64,000 nt of DNA from Paraburkholderia hiiakae (GTDB taxonomy: Bacteria > Pseudomonadota > Gammaproteobacteria > Burkholderiales > Burkholderiaceae), in assembly GCF_904848665.1 (NCBI RefSeq), contig NZ_CAJHCQ010000018.1, positions 1-64,000 on the forward strand, in the 5' to 3' direction. The notes below the pieces were generated by a model, which searched no databases, was not told the origin of the DNA, and saw only the letters and a program-made list of their open reading frames with translations. Shown piece by piece: positions 26,764 through 35,626 of this stretch (the first letter of the stretch is position 1; each line of letters begins with the position of its first letter). The position numbers were made by a program, and so were the translations under genes.

Positions 26764-28470
26764 ATGAAAACGCGCCACATGCCCTTGCCGGCCCCCGCTC
26801 CCAGCGACCCGCCCGGATTTCCGGATGCCGACGAACTCGCCATGCTGCGCGCGTGGTATGCGGGCCTCGCCGTGCGGGCCGCCGTCGAGCGCTATCTGCC
26901 CTCGGCGCTAGGCGAAGGGAAATCGGCGCGTGGCGTGCTCGGGCGCATCCGGCGCAGGCTGATCGCCATCGCGCGCGCGGCGCATCGCGACGATCTGGTG
27001 GCGCTGTTCGAGCACCCGGTGGAAGAACGCGAGCGCCACGCCAAGGCTGTCGCCCAGGCAATCGACAGCCTGCGCACCGCCCGCCCCCCCGAACCCCAGA
27101 TCGCCGACGACATCGCACAGTGGTTCGCTCCGCGCGCCGTGCGGGTGCTGTACGCGCACGGCATTACCACGCTCGCCGACCTAACCGTGCGCATTCCGCG
27201 CCGCCGCCAATGGTGGAAGGCCGTGCCAGGACTCGGCATGGCGAGCGCCCGCGCAATCGAAGCGTTCTTTGCGACGTGGCCCGCACTTACGGAAAAGGCG
27301 CGCGCGCTCATCGTGGCGAGCCAGCGCGGCGACATCGCACCGTGGGAATCCTTGAAGCTGCCGCACGAAGTCGATGGCTCCGAAGGCGCGTTCCGGGCAC
27401 CTCGCGCGACCTGCACGCTGGACGCTTCGAACGACTATGAAGCCGTGCAGACCTGGCTGGCGCTCCATGAATCGCCCGCCACGCAGCGTACCTACAAGAA
27501 GGAAGCCGAACGCCTGATCCTCTGGGCGATCGTCGAGCGCGGCCGCGCGCTCTCGTCGCTCACGACCGAAGATGCCATCGCCTACCGCGCGTTCCTGCGT
27601 CATCCCTCGCCGCGCGGCCGCTGGGTCGGGCCTGTGCGGGTGCGCACCTCGCCGGACTGGCGGCCGTTCAACGGCAGCCTCTCAGCGCGCTCGGTCGCCC
27701 ATGCGCTGTCGATCCTCGGTGCGCTGTTCCGCTGGCTCATCGAGCAGCGCTACGTGCTCGCCAATCCGTTTTCCGGCGTGAAAGTGCGCGGCGCGAGCGG
27801 CACACAGGTCCTCGATACCTCGCACGCATTCAGCGAAGGGGAATGGGCGCTCGCGCGCACGATTGCAGACGGCCTGGAATGGTCATACGGCTGGTCGGCG
27901 CCGGCGGCACAGCGGCTGCGCTTCCTGCTGGATTTCGGTTATGCGACCGGCCTGCGCGCGAGCGAGTTGGTTGGCGCCACGCTCGGCCACGTCGAGACGG
28001 ATGCACGCGGCGATCACTGGTTGCGCGTCACGGGCAAAGGAAAGAAGCTTGCGCGCGTCGCCTTGCCGCCGCTCGCCTGGGAGGCGCTCGCGCACTATCT
28101 GGCCGAACGTGACCTGCCGGTCGTGCCCCTGCGCTGGAATCCCGCAACCCCGGTCATCGGCAGTCTCGAGGCCGACAGCGACGCCACGATCAGCAGCGCG
28201 CGTTTGTGGGGTGTGCTTCGGCGTTTCTTCCTGCTGGCCGCGAAGGCCATCGAGGCCGATCATGCGCCGCTTGCAGAAAAGCTGAGGCGCGCGAGTCCGC
28301 ACTGGATGCGCCACACGCATGCTACGCACGCGCTCGGGCGCGGCGCGGAACTCACCACGGTGCGCGACAACCTGCGGCACGCTTCTGTCTCGACCACCTC
28401 AATCTATCTGCACAGCGACGAGGTCAAACGCGCACGGCAAATCGCGGATGCATTTGCCAAGCCAAAGTGA
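26764..28470 (+). CDS. tyrosine recombinase/integrase family protein
   Basis: The protein has 568 residues. The C-terminal catalytic domain (about 370-568) has the expected set: Arg in TGLRASELVG, Lys in VTGKGKKLARV, His and Arg in HWMRHTHATH, His in LRHASVSTT, and the nucleophile Tyr in SIYLHSD. A SAM-like core-binding domain precedes it (about 220-340), and the first 200 residues form an extra helical domain seen in Burkholderia-type chromosomal integrases. No phage genes, tRNA gene or direct repeats flank it, so it is probably a fixed chromosomal gene rather than part of an active element. Confidence 0.88.
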   Translation: MKTRHMPLPAPAPSDPPGFPDADELAMLRAWYAGLAVRAAVERYLPSALGEGKSARGVLGRIRRRLIAIARAAHRDDLVALFEHPVEERERHAKAVAQAIDSLRTARPPEPQIADDIAQWFAPRAVRVLYAHGITTLADLTVRIPRRRQWWKAVPGLGMASARAIEAFFATWPALTEKARALIVASQRGDIAPWESLKLPHEVDGSEGAFRAPRATCTLDASNDYEAVQTWLALHESPATQRTYKKEAERLILWAIVERGRALSSLTTEDAIAYRAFLRHPSPRGRWVGPVRVRTSPDWRPFNGSLSARSVAHALSILGALFRWLIEQRYVLANPFSGVKVRGASGTQVLDTSHAFSEGEWALARTIADGLEWSYGWSAPAAQRLRFLLDFGYATGLRASELVGATLGHVETDARGDHWLRVTGKGKKLARVALPPLAWEALAHYLAERDLPVVPLRWNPATPVIGSLEADSDATISSARLWGVLRRFFLLAAKAIEADHAPLAEKLRRASPHWMRHTHATHALGRGAELTTVRDNLRHASVSTTSIYLHSDEVKRARQIADAFAKPK

Positions 28471-28494
28471 GCATGATCCACGCCGGATTGCGTA

Positions 28495-28971
28495 TCAGCT
28501 GACCGATCCCATCGCCGACTGCTGATAGTTTTCGAGGCCGATCTTGTCGATCAACCCAAGCTGGATTTCCAGCCAGTCGATGTGATCCTCGGTGTCGTCG
28601 AGGATCTCGACGAAAATCTCCCTCGACACGAAATCCCGAACGGATTCGCAGTACACCACGGCTTCCTTGCACTGTGCCTGCGCAGTCCGTTCGAGTTTGA
28701 GGTCGCACTCGAGCACCTCGCGCACATCTTCGCCAATCAGAAGTTTGCTAAGGTCCTGCAGATTGGGCAGACCATCTAGCATGAGAATCCGCTCGATCAG
28801 TTTATCGGCATGCTTCATCTCCTCAATCGACTCGTCATATTCATGTTTGCCGAGTGCCGCGAGGCCCCAGTGTCCATACAGCCGCGCGTGCAGAAAATAC
28901 TGATTAATTGCCGTCAGCTCGTTCTTTAGTTCCGCATTGAGATATTCGATAACTTTCGGATCTGCTTGCAT
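28495..28971 (-). CDS. bfr: bacterioferritin
   Basis: The protein has 158 residues, the family length, from the ATG at 28971 preceded by GGGAG. Ferroxidase ligands Glu18, Glu51, His54, Glu94 and His130 are visible, and Met52 in EMKHAD is the heme ligand. It stores iron in a 24-subunit shell in the cytoplasm. It ends 24 bases from the convergent recombinase gene. The usual Bfd gene is not next to it. Confidence 0.95.
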   Translation of the reverse strand: MQADPKVIEYLNAELKNELTAINQYFLHARLYGHWGLAALGKHEYDESIEEMKHADKLIERILMLDGLPNLQDLSKLLIGEDVREVLECDLKLERTAQAQCKEAVVYCESVRDFVSREIFVEILDDTEDHIDWLEIQLGLIDKIGLENYQQSAMGSVS

Positions 28972-29118
28972 AACTCCCTCCAGAACGCTGCGCCGTTGCT
29001 GCGTCGAGACAATTACAACGAGCATAGACATTCGGCGCGCGCACCGTGCGAACGAAAGCGTCAATGAGAAGAATTCCGCTTTTCATCTGCCCGATTTGTA
29101 CAGAGGAATGACACGCGC

Positions 29119-30351
29119 TCAGCCCAGCTTGATGTCGATGCGATCCGCTTCCCTGATGGCGGGAAACGCGAACATCCACACCGCCGCGGCGACGATCGTT
29201 CCGATTCCGCCGAGCGCCACTGCGGGAACCGTTCCAAGCAACGCGGCGGTCACACCCGACTCGAAGGCGCCCAGTTCGCTCGACGCCCCAATGAACAGCG
29301 CATTGACCGCCGACACGCGCCCGCGCATAACGTCGGGCGTCGCAAGCTGAATCAGCGACGTGCGGATATTGACGCTGACCATGTCGCTCGCGCCCACCAC
29401 GGCAAGCGCCAACCACGACACCCAGGCCGAGCGCGAAAACGCGAAAACCAATGTGGCCACGCCGAACACGATCACCGCCGCAAAGAGCTTGGGGCCGACG
29501 TTACGTTCAGGAGGGAAGCGGGTCAGCACCAGTCCGACGAGACAAGCGCCAACGGCTGGCGCGCTGCGCAGCGCGCCCAGGCCTTGCGGCCCCATCTTGA
29601 GGATGTCTTGAGCGTAGACCGGCAACAAAGCCGTCGCACCGCCTAGCAGCACTGCAAACAGATCGAGGGAAAGCGCGCCAAGCACGACCGGTTCAGAGCG
29701 CACGAACGCAAACCCCTCCTTCACACGCGCGATGCGCCCTTGAAGCGACAACCGTTCGCGCCTCGACCGCTGGCTGCACAACGTCATCGCACCCGCCGTC
29801 GCCGCAAAGAAGGCAAACGCACAGACCAGATACGCGACGCTCGAGCCCATTGCATAGCAGACGCCACCCACGACTGGCCCGAGGACGACCGCCATCTGCC
29901 AGGCTGTGGAACTGGCAGCGACCGCGCGCGGCAGCCGATCCGGTGGCACGAGCAGCGGCAACAGCGCCTGTGCGGCTGGTTCGGCGATCGCTCGCGCCGT
30001 GCCGAGCAACAAAAGCACGCCATAGAAGAGCCATAGCCCTTTCGTATGCAGCAGGGACAACGCGAGGAACGAGAGTGCGCAGCAGCATTGAAGCGCAAGG
30101 CCTGTTACGACGAGCGGGCGCGGCGACAACCGATCGCAAAGTTCCCCTGCGGGCAGCGTCATCAACACGGCAGGAATAAACTCCACGATGCCGACGATAC
30201 CGAGCGTGAGCGGTGTTTGCGAGATCTTGTAGACGCTCCATCCAATCACGACGGACAACGCGAGCGTCGACGCTTCCGAAAGGAACCGCACGCCGAGGCA
30301 TATTGGCAGGTCTCGTCGTCGATACGCTTCATTGTGGGCTTGCGTGTTCAT
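29119..30351 (-). CDS. MFS transporter (EntS-like)
   Basis: The protein has 410 residues and about twelve membrane helices. The loop between helices 2 and 3 has AGELCDRLSPR, the MFS motif A position. The layout resembles the DHA3/EntS group that exports drugs or siderophores. A GGAG site lies 6 bases before the ATG. A divergent TetR gene starts 91 bases away, so its expression is probably drug- or ligand-induced through that repressor. Confidence 0.85.
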   Translation of the reverse strand: MNTQAHNEAYRRRDLPICLGVRFLSEASTLALSVVIGWSVYKISQTPLTLGIVGIVEFIPAVLMTLPAGELCDRLSPRPLVVTGLALQCCCALSFLALSLLHTKGLWLFYGVLLLLGTARAIAEPAAQALLPLLVPPDRLPRAVAASSTAWQMAVVLGPVVGGVCYAMGSSVAYLVCAFAFFAATAGAMTLCSQRSRRERLSLQGRIARVKEGFAFVRSEPVVLGALSLDLFAVLLGGATALLPVYAQDILKMGPQGLGALRSAPAVGACLVGLVLTRFPPERNVGPKLFAAVIVFGVATLVFAFSRSAWVSWLALAVVGASDMVSVNIRTSLIQLATPDVMRGRVSAVNALFIGASSELGAFESGVTAALLGTVPAVALGGIGTIVAAAVWMFAFPAIREADRIDIKLG

Positions 30352-30403
30352 CGATGTCTCCGAGCTCTACGAATCACCCGTGCCGCTGGACTCCCTACTG
30401 GAA

Positions 30404-30428
30404 TGCGAGCATATTGCTCATGTTCGCA
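30404..30428. promoter_or_regulatory. nested inverted repeat, likely TetR operator
   Basis: In the gap between the divergent MFS and TetR genes lies GAGCA-tat-TGCTC (30407-30419), with an outer pair TGCGA / TCGCA (30404-30408 and 30424-30428). The repeat is 14 bases before the TetR start. Such positions are usual for TetR self-control. Confidence 0.5.
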
Positions 30429-30441
30429 CTGGAGAGCGCAC

Positions 30442-31107
30442 ATGGCTACTCGCATTACCCGAACCTCTGGCGCCATGCGCAAAGCGCCGAAACAGGCGCG
30501 TTCGAGGGCGACGATCGACGCCATTCTCGACGCGGCGGCTCACATTCTGGGCGAGCGCGGCTGGTCCGCATTCACGACCAACGCGGTGGCGGAGACGGCG
30601 GGCGTGAGCATCGGCTCGCTTTACCAATACTTCCCCGACAAGCTCGCGCTGATCGACGCGGTGCGCCGCCGGCATTTCGACGACGTGCTTGCGGTGCTGC
30701 AAGCCGGTGCGAATCCGGAGATTCCACGCACGCGCCGAATTGCGGCACTCGTGGACGGCATGATTGCCGTGCATAGCCGCCATCCGGCCGCACATCGGGT
30801 CTTGATGGAAGAGAGCCCGCGTGGCGACACGTCGCGCAGCGCGCACGACCGCTTCGAACTGGCATGCCGGAAAGCCTATGAGGCATTGTTCATCGCGAAC
30901 GCGAGCGGCGGCTCCCACCATGTTCGCCTCGCCGCTCAGGTGCTTGCGGGCGCGCTAGCGGGCGCCGTTCACGAGGCGGCGCGGCAGGGGCAGCTTGCGT
31001 CGCCAGTACTCAGGTGGGAACTCGTCACGCTCGTGAACGCGTACCTCTCACGCGCGCGGCCGGTGAGCGTCTCCCGGTCTGAGAAGGTGCCGGCGGTTCG
31101 GGTATGA
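30442..31107 (+). CDS. TetR-family repressor
   Basis: The protein has 221 residues from the ATG at 30442, which has GGAG 8 bases before it. The TetR helix-turn-helix is at about 18-64: RATIDAILDAAAHILGERGW, FTTNAVAETAGVSIGSLYQY and FPDKLALIDAV. The C-terminal ligand domain is unremarkable. It stands divergent from the MFS transporter and probably represses it. The longer open frame upstream crosses the operator and is rejected. Confidence 0.88.
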   Translation: MATRITRTSGAMRKAPKQARSRATIDAILDAAAHILGERGWSAFTTNAVAETAGVSIGSLYQYFPDKLALIDAVRRRHFDDVLAVLQAGANPEIPRTRRIAALVDGMIAVHSRHPAAHRVLMEESPRGDTSRSAHDRFELACRKAYEALFIANASGGSHHVRLAAQVLAGALAGAVHEAARQGQLASPVLRWELVTLVNAYLSRARPVSVSRSEKVPAVRV

Positions 31108-31301
31108 TCGCGGCAGTATCGCTGACGCGTGCCGGCGACGGTGGATGGGCCGCTCATGATCCGTCCAGACGCGGTTCGACTTTGCGATCGCGGCCATTGG
31201 CTTCTTTTTGCTCACACGCTGGAAAATGCCGCCACTCGCTGTCGTAGTACTTTCAGCGGCGGCTGGCGTCGCTGAAATGCTCTTTCGGTAGATGGCAAAA
31301 C

Positions 31302-31925
31302 TCAGCCTCGCCAGGCTTGAAGAAACCTGAGCCACGCAGTCGCGCCGGGATCGGCGTGACCGATACTGCGTTCCTGCACCCACGCCGCGCGCCCTTTCTT
31401 CGACTGCAACGCGGCAGTGGCGCGAACCTGCCGCTGCGCCGTGTCGATCATCGCGTCGAGGAGCGTGCGCTCGTCACCACTGCCTGACTCGAATGCTTCG
31501 AGGGTGTCGAGGCTCGGCACGAGCGCATCGAGCAGCGTCTTGTCGCCAAGCTGCGATTTGCCCCGCTCGGCAATGCGCGCAGCTACCGCGCGACCCATGG
31601 CGAGCGCTTCGGCCCTGCCCGCCTCCTGCCGACCCGCCACGGTCTTCGCGGCCGCGAGCAGCCCGCCCCCCACGAGCGCGCCGAACGTCGAAGGGTTCGC
31701 CGTAGAGAAAGCCTTGCCCGCGGCGATCAGCACGTCGCCCAGCGCGGCGTCGGGAGGCAGCTTCGCGATGGCATCGGCCGCCGCGAGGGAGCCCGCTTTC
31801 ACGGTAACGCCCAGGTCGCCGTCACCGATTGCAGCGTCGAGTTCGCGCAGTTCCTCCGCGCTGGCAGGCATGGCGTTCAACGCGCCAATGAGCCGCGTCT
31901 TTATTTCGCTTACCGAAAGACTCAT
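31302..31925 (-). CDS. dhaL: DhaL-type dihydroxyacetone kinase subunit
   Basis: The protein has 207 residues. The nucleotide-magnesium motif is AIGDGDLGVTVKAG (near 32-45), with GDKTLLDAL near 126 and the closing RSIGHADPGA. In many DhaL proteins the motif reads GDGDHG; here His is Leu. Its ATG overlaps the DhaK stop by 4 bases. No DhaM gene is present, so phosphate must come from ATP or from a PTS protein encoded elsewhere. It is the last gene of the nine-gene sugar operon. The true substrate may be a ketose other than dihydroxyacetone. Confidence 0.88.
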   Translation of the reverse strand: MSLSVSEIKTRLIGALNAMPASAEELRELDAAIGDGDLGVTVKAGSLAAADAIAKLPPDAALGDVLIAAGKAFSTANPSTFGALVGGGLLAAAKTVAGRQEAGRAEALAMGRAVAARIAERGKSQLGDKTLLDALVPSLDTLEAFESGSGDERTLLDAMIDTAQRQVRATAALQSKKGRAAWVQERSIGHADPGATAWLRFLQAWRG

Positions 31926-32950
31926 CGCGGGCCTCCTTCGTCAACGCGCCATCCTTCGCGCCAGAATGGCGAACGCACCGGCGCGTCGAGCAGCGTGTCG
32001 AGTTCTTCGTCGAGTTGCATCACGGAGATCGACGCGCCCGCCATTTCGAGGCTCGTCACGTACTCGCCCACGTAAGCGCGCGCCACGCGCAGCCCTGCTG
32101 CAGCAACGGCCTGTGCGGCGCGTCGATACAGCAGATACAGTTCTTCGAGCGGCGTCGCGCCGAGTCCGTTGACGAGTAGCGCCACGCTCGACCCCGCCTT
32201 GGCCTGCAGGTCGCCCAAGATCGCACCGGCAAGCCGTTCGGCGATTGCATCCGCGCTCTCCAGCTTACCGCGGTGCGTGCCCGGCTCACCATGAATGCCG
32301 ATGCCGATCTCCATCTCGCCATCGGGCAGCGTGAAGGTGGGCTTGCCGGCTGCCGGCAGGATCGTGGGCGACAGGCCCACGCCCATGGTGCGCGTCGCGC
32401 CGTTCGCCTTCGCGGCAACGCGCGCGACTTCGGCGAGCGTGTCGCCGCGTTCGGCCGCCGCGCCCGCGCACTTGAAGCCGAACACCATACCCGCCACGCC
32501 GCGGCGATCCGAGGCCCGTTCGGGCGGCGCGGAAGCAACGTCGTCGGCCACGAGCACGGTGCGGGTCTCGATGCCGTCTGCGTCTGCAAGATCCGCGGCG
32601 AGATCGAAGTTCAAGACGTCGCCACCGTAGTTGCCGTACAGGTAGAGCACGCCCGCGCCGCCGTGAACCGCCTTGGTGGCTTCGTAGATCTGCTCCGACG
32701 ATGGCGAGGAGAACACGTTGCCCACGGCCACGCCGCTTGCGAGCCCCTTCCCCACGTAGCCGAGAAAGCCCGGCAGGTGCCCGGACCCGCCGCCGGTCAC
32801 AATCCCGACCTTGCCCGGGTTCGGCGCGTCGGCGCGCACGAGCGCACGGCGGTCGGCGGTGACCGGCTTGAGCCAGCCCGGATGGGCGAGCAGCAATGCG
32901 TCGATCATCTCGTCGACAAAATGATCAGGATGATTAATGATCTTTTTCAC
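31922..32950 (-). CDS. dhaK: DhaK-type dihydroxyacetone kinase subunit
   Basis: The protein has 342 residues from a GTG at 32950, preceded by AGGAG at good distance; the family usually begins MKKIIN as here. The substrate-binding His220 (GIGIHGEPG) is present, with VTGGGSGHLPGF near 51-62 and LYGNYGGDVLNF near 104-115. It binds a short ketose through a hemiaminal to that histidine. Together with DhaL it forms the kinase. Its link to the aldolase pathway upstream is unclear, because the aldolase would give dihydroxyacetone phosphate already phosphorylated. Confidence 0.9.
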   Translation of the reverse strand: MKKIINHPDHFVDEMIDALLLAHPGWLKPVTADRRALVRADAPNPGKVGIVTGGGSGHLPGFLGYVGKGLASGVAVGNVFSSPSSEQIYEATKAVHGGAGVLYLYGNYGGDVLNFDLAADLADADGIETRTVLVADDVASAPPERASDRRGVAGMVFGFKCAGAAAERGDTLAEVARVAAKANGATRTMGVGLSPTILPAAGKPTFTLPDGEMEIGIGIHGEPGTHRGKLESADAIAERLAGAILGDLQAKAGSSVALLVNGLGATPLEELYLLYRRAAQAVAAAGLRVARAYVGEYVTSLEMAGASISVMQLDEELDTLLDAPVRSPFWREGWRVDEGGPR

Positions 32951-33007
32951 GTGTCGCGTCTCCTGTATGGGTGGCCTTCGCACCACCGCTCACGTTGACT
33001 TCTCCGC

Positions 33008-34012
33008 TCAAAGCTTGCGCCGTTGGCTCAGCGCGTCGAGCAAAACCGCCGCGAGAATCACGCCGCCCTGGATGAACTGCGTCCAGAACGGATTGACGCC
33101 GAGCAGCGAGAGCCCGACATTGATCACGCCGATCAGCACAACGCCTATGAACGTGCCGACGATCGAGCCACGCCCGCCCGCGAGCGAGGTGCCGCCAATC
33201 ACCACGCCTGCGATCACCTGCAGTTCCAGCCCATTGGCCGCCGAAGGCAGCGCCGAATTGAGCCGCCCCGCGAGGACGATGCCCGCAATCGCGGCGGTCA
33301 CGCCCGCGAACATGTAGGTGAGAAAGATCACGCGGCTCACCGGAATGCCCGCGAGCCGCGCCGCTTCCTTGTTGCCGCCCACGGCGAACACCTGGTGACC
33401 GAATTCAGTCTTGCGCAGCAATACATGGCCGACGACGAATACGGCCAGCATCACGAGCATCGGCGCAGGCAGGCCCGCAAACGTCTTCGCGCCGAACGCG
33501 GTAAACACATTGGGGAAGTCGAATTTCGTGCGGCCGTCCGAAATCGCAAGCGTGAGGCCGCGCCCCATCGCCATCATTGCGAGCGTGACGATGAACGGCA
33601 CGAGCCTCAGCCATGCAATGCCGAAGCCGTTAAGTGCGCCCACGGCCGCACCCGTTACGAGCGCAATGACGAGTCCCGCCACGCCAAGGCCCACCGCGTC
33701 AGGGCTCGCACCGGCCATCACAGTCGCGGCCACCATGCCGCTCAGCGCGACGAGCGAGCCCACGGAAAGGTCGATGCCCGATGTGATGATCACGAACGTG
33801 CCGCCCACCGCCGCGATGCCGACCACGGACACCTGCACCATGATGTTGGTGAGCGTGCTCGTGGTGAGAAATTCGGGTGAGGCCAGCGAGAGCGCAACGC
33901 AGATGAGCACGAGCGCCGCAATGAGCGGCCCGAGGCCGCTGCGCATCTGACGCAGCACGCGCTGTTGCAGGGTTTGTGTTTCTTCACGCGGTCGAACCGT
34001 GGTGGACGTCAT
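33008..34012 (-). CDS. sugar ABC transporter permease (RbsC type)
   Basis: The protein has 334 residues and about ten hydrophobic segments. The conserved GGTFVIITSGIDLSVGSLVA (near 72-91) is the hallmark of the RbsC/AraH permease family, and NKEAARLAGIPV and GGTSLAGGRGSIVGTFIG follow. The start at 34012 overlaps the ATPase stop (ATGA), so it is coupled. The periplasmic protein and ATPase of the same system are the next genes upstream. Specificity cannot be read directly, but the operon suggests a 5-deoxy- or 5-methylthio-pentose. Confidence 0.9.
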   Translation of the reverse strand: MTSTTVRPREETQTLQQRVLRQMRSGLGPLIAALVLICVALSLASPEFLTTSTLTNIMVQVSVVGIAAVGGTFVIITSGIDLSVGSLVALSGMVAATVMAGASPDAVGLGVAGLVIALVTGAAVGALNGFGIAWLRLVPFIVTLAMMAMGRGLTLAISDGRTKFDFPNVFTAFGAKTFAGLPAPMLVMLAVFVVGHVLLRKTEFGHQVFAVGGNKEAARLAGIPVSRVIFLTYMFAGVTAAIAGIVLAGRLNSALPSAANGLELQVIAGVVIGGTSLAGGRGSIVGTFIGVVLIGVINVGLSLLGVNPFWTQFIQGGVILAAVLLDALSQRRKL

Positions 34013-35568
34013 GCTGCGACTCCGGTGGTAGCCCATTGAATGATCGTCTCCGAGCTGGCGTGTTCGCGCGCGATCTCGCCGACGATGCTGCCGCGATACA
34101 TCACGAGCACGCGGTCCGACATGCCGAGCAGTTCGGGCAGTTCGGAGCTCACGAGCACGACAGCCGCGCCCGCACGCGCCATCGCAACGATATGCGCATA
34201 GATCTCGGTCTTCGCGCCGACGTCGATGCCGCGCGTGGGCTCGTCGAGCAGGATGACTGCCGGAGACGTGGCGCTCGCGCGCCCGAGAATCACTTTCTGC
34301 TGATTGCCGCCCGAAAGATTGCCAGTAAGCGACGTGACCGATGGCGCGCGGACCGCGAAGCGCTCGACCGCCTCACGCGCGAGCCGGCGCTTTCTCGCGG
34401 CACTTACGAAGCCGCCGCGCACCAGCGCGCGCAAGCTCGAAAGCGCGATGTTTTCTTCGATGCTCGCTTCGAGCACGAGCCCTTCGAGCTTGCGGTCCTC
34501 GGCGGTGTAGACAATGCCTGCGCGCATGCCTTGCGCGGGCGAGCGCAGCGCGATCCTGCGCCCGCGCAGCCGCAGTTCGCCACCGGTGAGCGGCAGCGCA
34601 CCGCACAGCGTCTTCAGAAGCTCGGTGCGTCCCGCGCCCGCAATGCCGCCTATGCCCACGATCTCGCCCGCGCGAATGCTGAAACTCGCGTCGCGCAGTA
34701 CGGGCGCGCTCGCCACGTTGTGCGCTTCCAGCACCACATCACCATAGGGGCGCGCCTCCCATGGATAGAACGAGTCGAGATTACGCGCGACCATCGCCTG
34801 CACGAGCGCCGGTTCGTTCCACTCGGACATCGGTCGCGCGCCGACCGTTGCGCCGTCACGCATCACCACGGCCGAATCGGCAAGTTCGAACACCTCTTCG
34901 AGATGGTGCGAAATGAAGATGATGCCCATGCCCGCCGCACGCAGACGCCGCACGACGGCGTAGAGATGCGCGATATCGTGATGCTGAAGTGCGGCCGTGG
35001 GCTCGTCCATCACGAGAATGCGCGCCTCGCGCGCGAGCGCCTTCGCGACCTCGACGAGCTGGCGCTTGTTGAGTGGCAGATCGCCCAGGCGCATGGCCGG
35101 GGGCACGCCTTCCAGCCCGACCTGGGCCAGCGCCTCGCGTGCCATGGCGTTCGCGCGGCGATGATCGACGAGGCCATAGCGCCGCGGCATGCGGCCAAGA
35201 AAGAGGTTTTCGGCCACCGTCATGTCGTTGACAAGCGATAGCTCTTGGTAGATCACGGCGACACCCGCGTCGATCGCGGCCTGTGTACCGCGCGCGAGGC
35301 GCACGCCGTCGATTTCGATCGCGCCTTCGTCCGGCTCGTAAGCGCCGGAAAGCGTCTTGATGAGCGAGGACTTGCCCGCGCCATTCTCGCCGACGATCGC
35401 CATCACGTGCCCCGCGTGCAGTTCGAGGCTCACGCCTCGCAGCGCCTTCACGCCGGGAAAACTCTTTACGATGCCGGTCATGCGTAAAAGCGGCGGCGCG
35501 CCTGTCCTACCGCCCGCGCTCGTGTTCTCTTGCGACACGTGCATTGCCGAACCTGATTCGCGTTTCAT
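34009..35568 (-). CDS. sugar ABC transporter ATPase (RbsA type, two nucleotide domains)
   Basis: The protein has 519 residues with two nucleotide-binding domains. The first has Walker A GENGAGKSS near 57 and Walker B ILVMDEPTAAL, but the signature reads LPLNKRQ instead of the usual LSxGQQQ form. The second has a degenerate Walker A (GIAGAGRTELL), as normal for RbsA proteins, a good signature LSGGNQQKV, and Walker B VILLDEPT. It powers sugar import together with the RbsC-type permease. A second ATG (MHVSQ, 35544) could be the true start. Confidence 0.9.
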   Translation of the reverse strand: MKRESGSAMHVSQENTSAGGRTGAPPLLRMTGIVKSFPGVKALRGVSLELHAGHVMAIVGENGAGKSSLIKTLSGAYEPDEGAIEIDGVRLARGTQAAIDAGVAVIYQELSLVNDMTVAENLFLGRMPRRYGLVDHRRANAMAREALAQVGLEGVPPAMRLGDLPLNKRQLVEVAKALAREARILVMDEPTAALQHHDIAHLYAVVRRLRAAGMGIIFISHHLEEVFELADSAVVMRDGATVGARPMSEWNEPALVQAMVARNLDSFYPWEARPYGDVVLEAHNVASAPVLRDASFSIRAGEIVGIGGIAGAGRTELLKTLCGALPLTGGELRLRGRRIALRSPAQGMRAGIVYTAEDRKLEGLVLEASIEENIALSSLRALVRGGFVSAARKRRLAREAVERFAVRAPSVTSLTGNLSGGNQQKVILGRASATSPAVILLDEPTRGIDVGAKTEIYAHIVAMARAGAAVVLVSSELPELLGMSDRVLVMYRGSIVGEIAREHASSETIIQWATTGVAA

Positions 35569-35626
35569 CCGTTCATCCCGGGCGCCGGCGCACGCATCGC
35601 GCAGCCGGCGCGTAGACCGATGCCCG

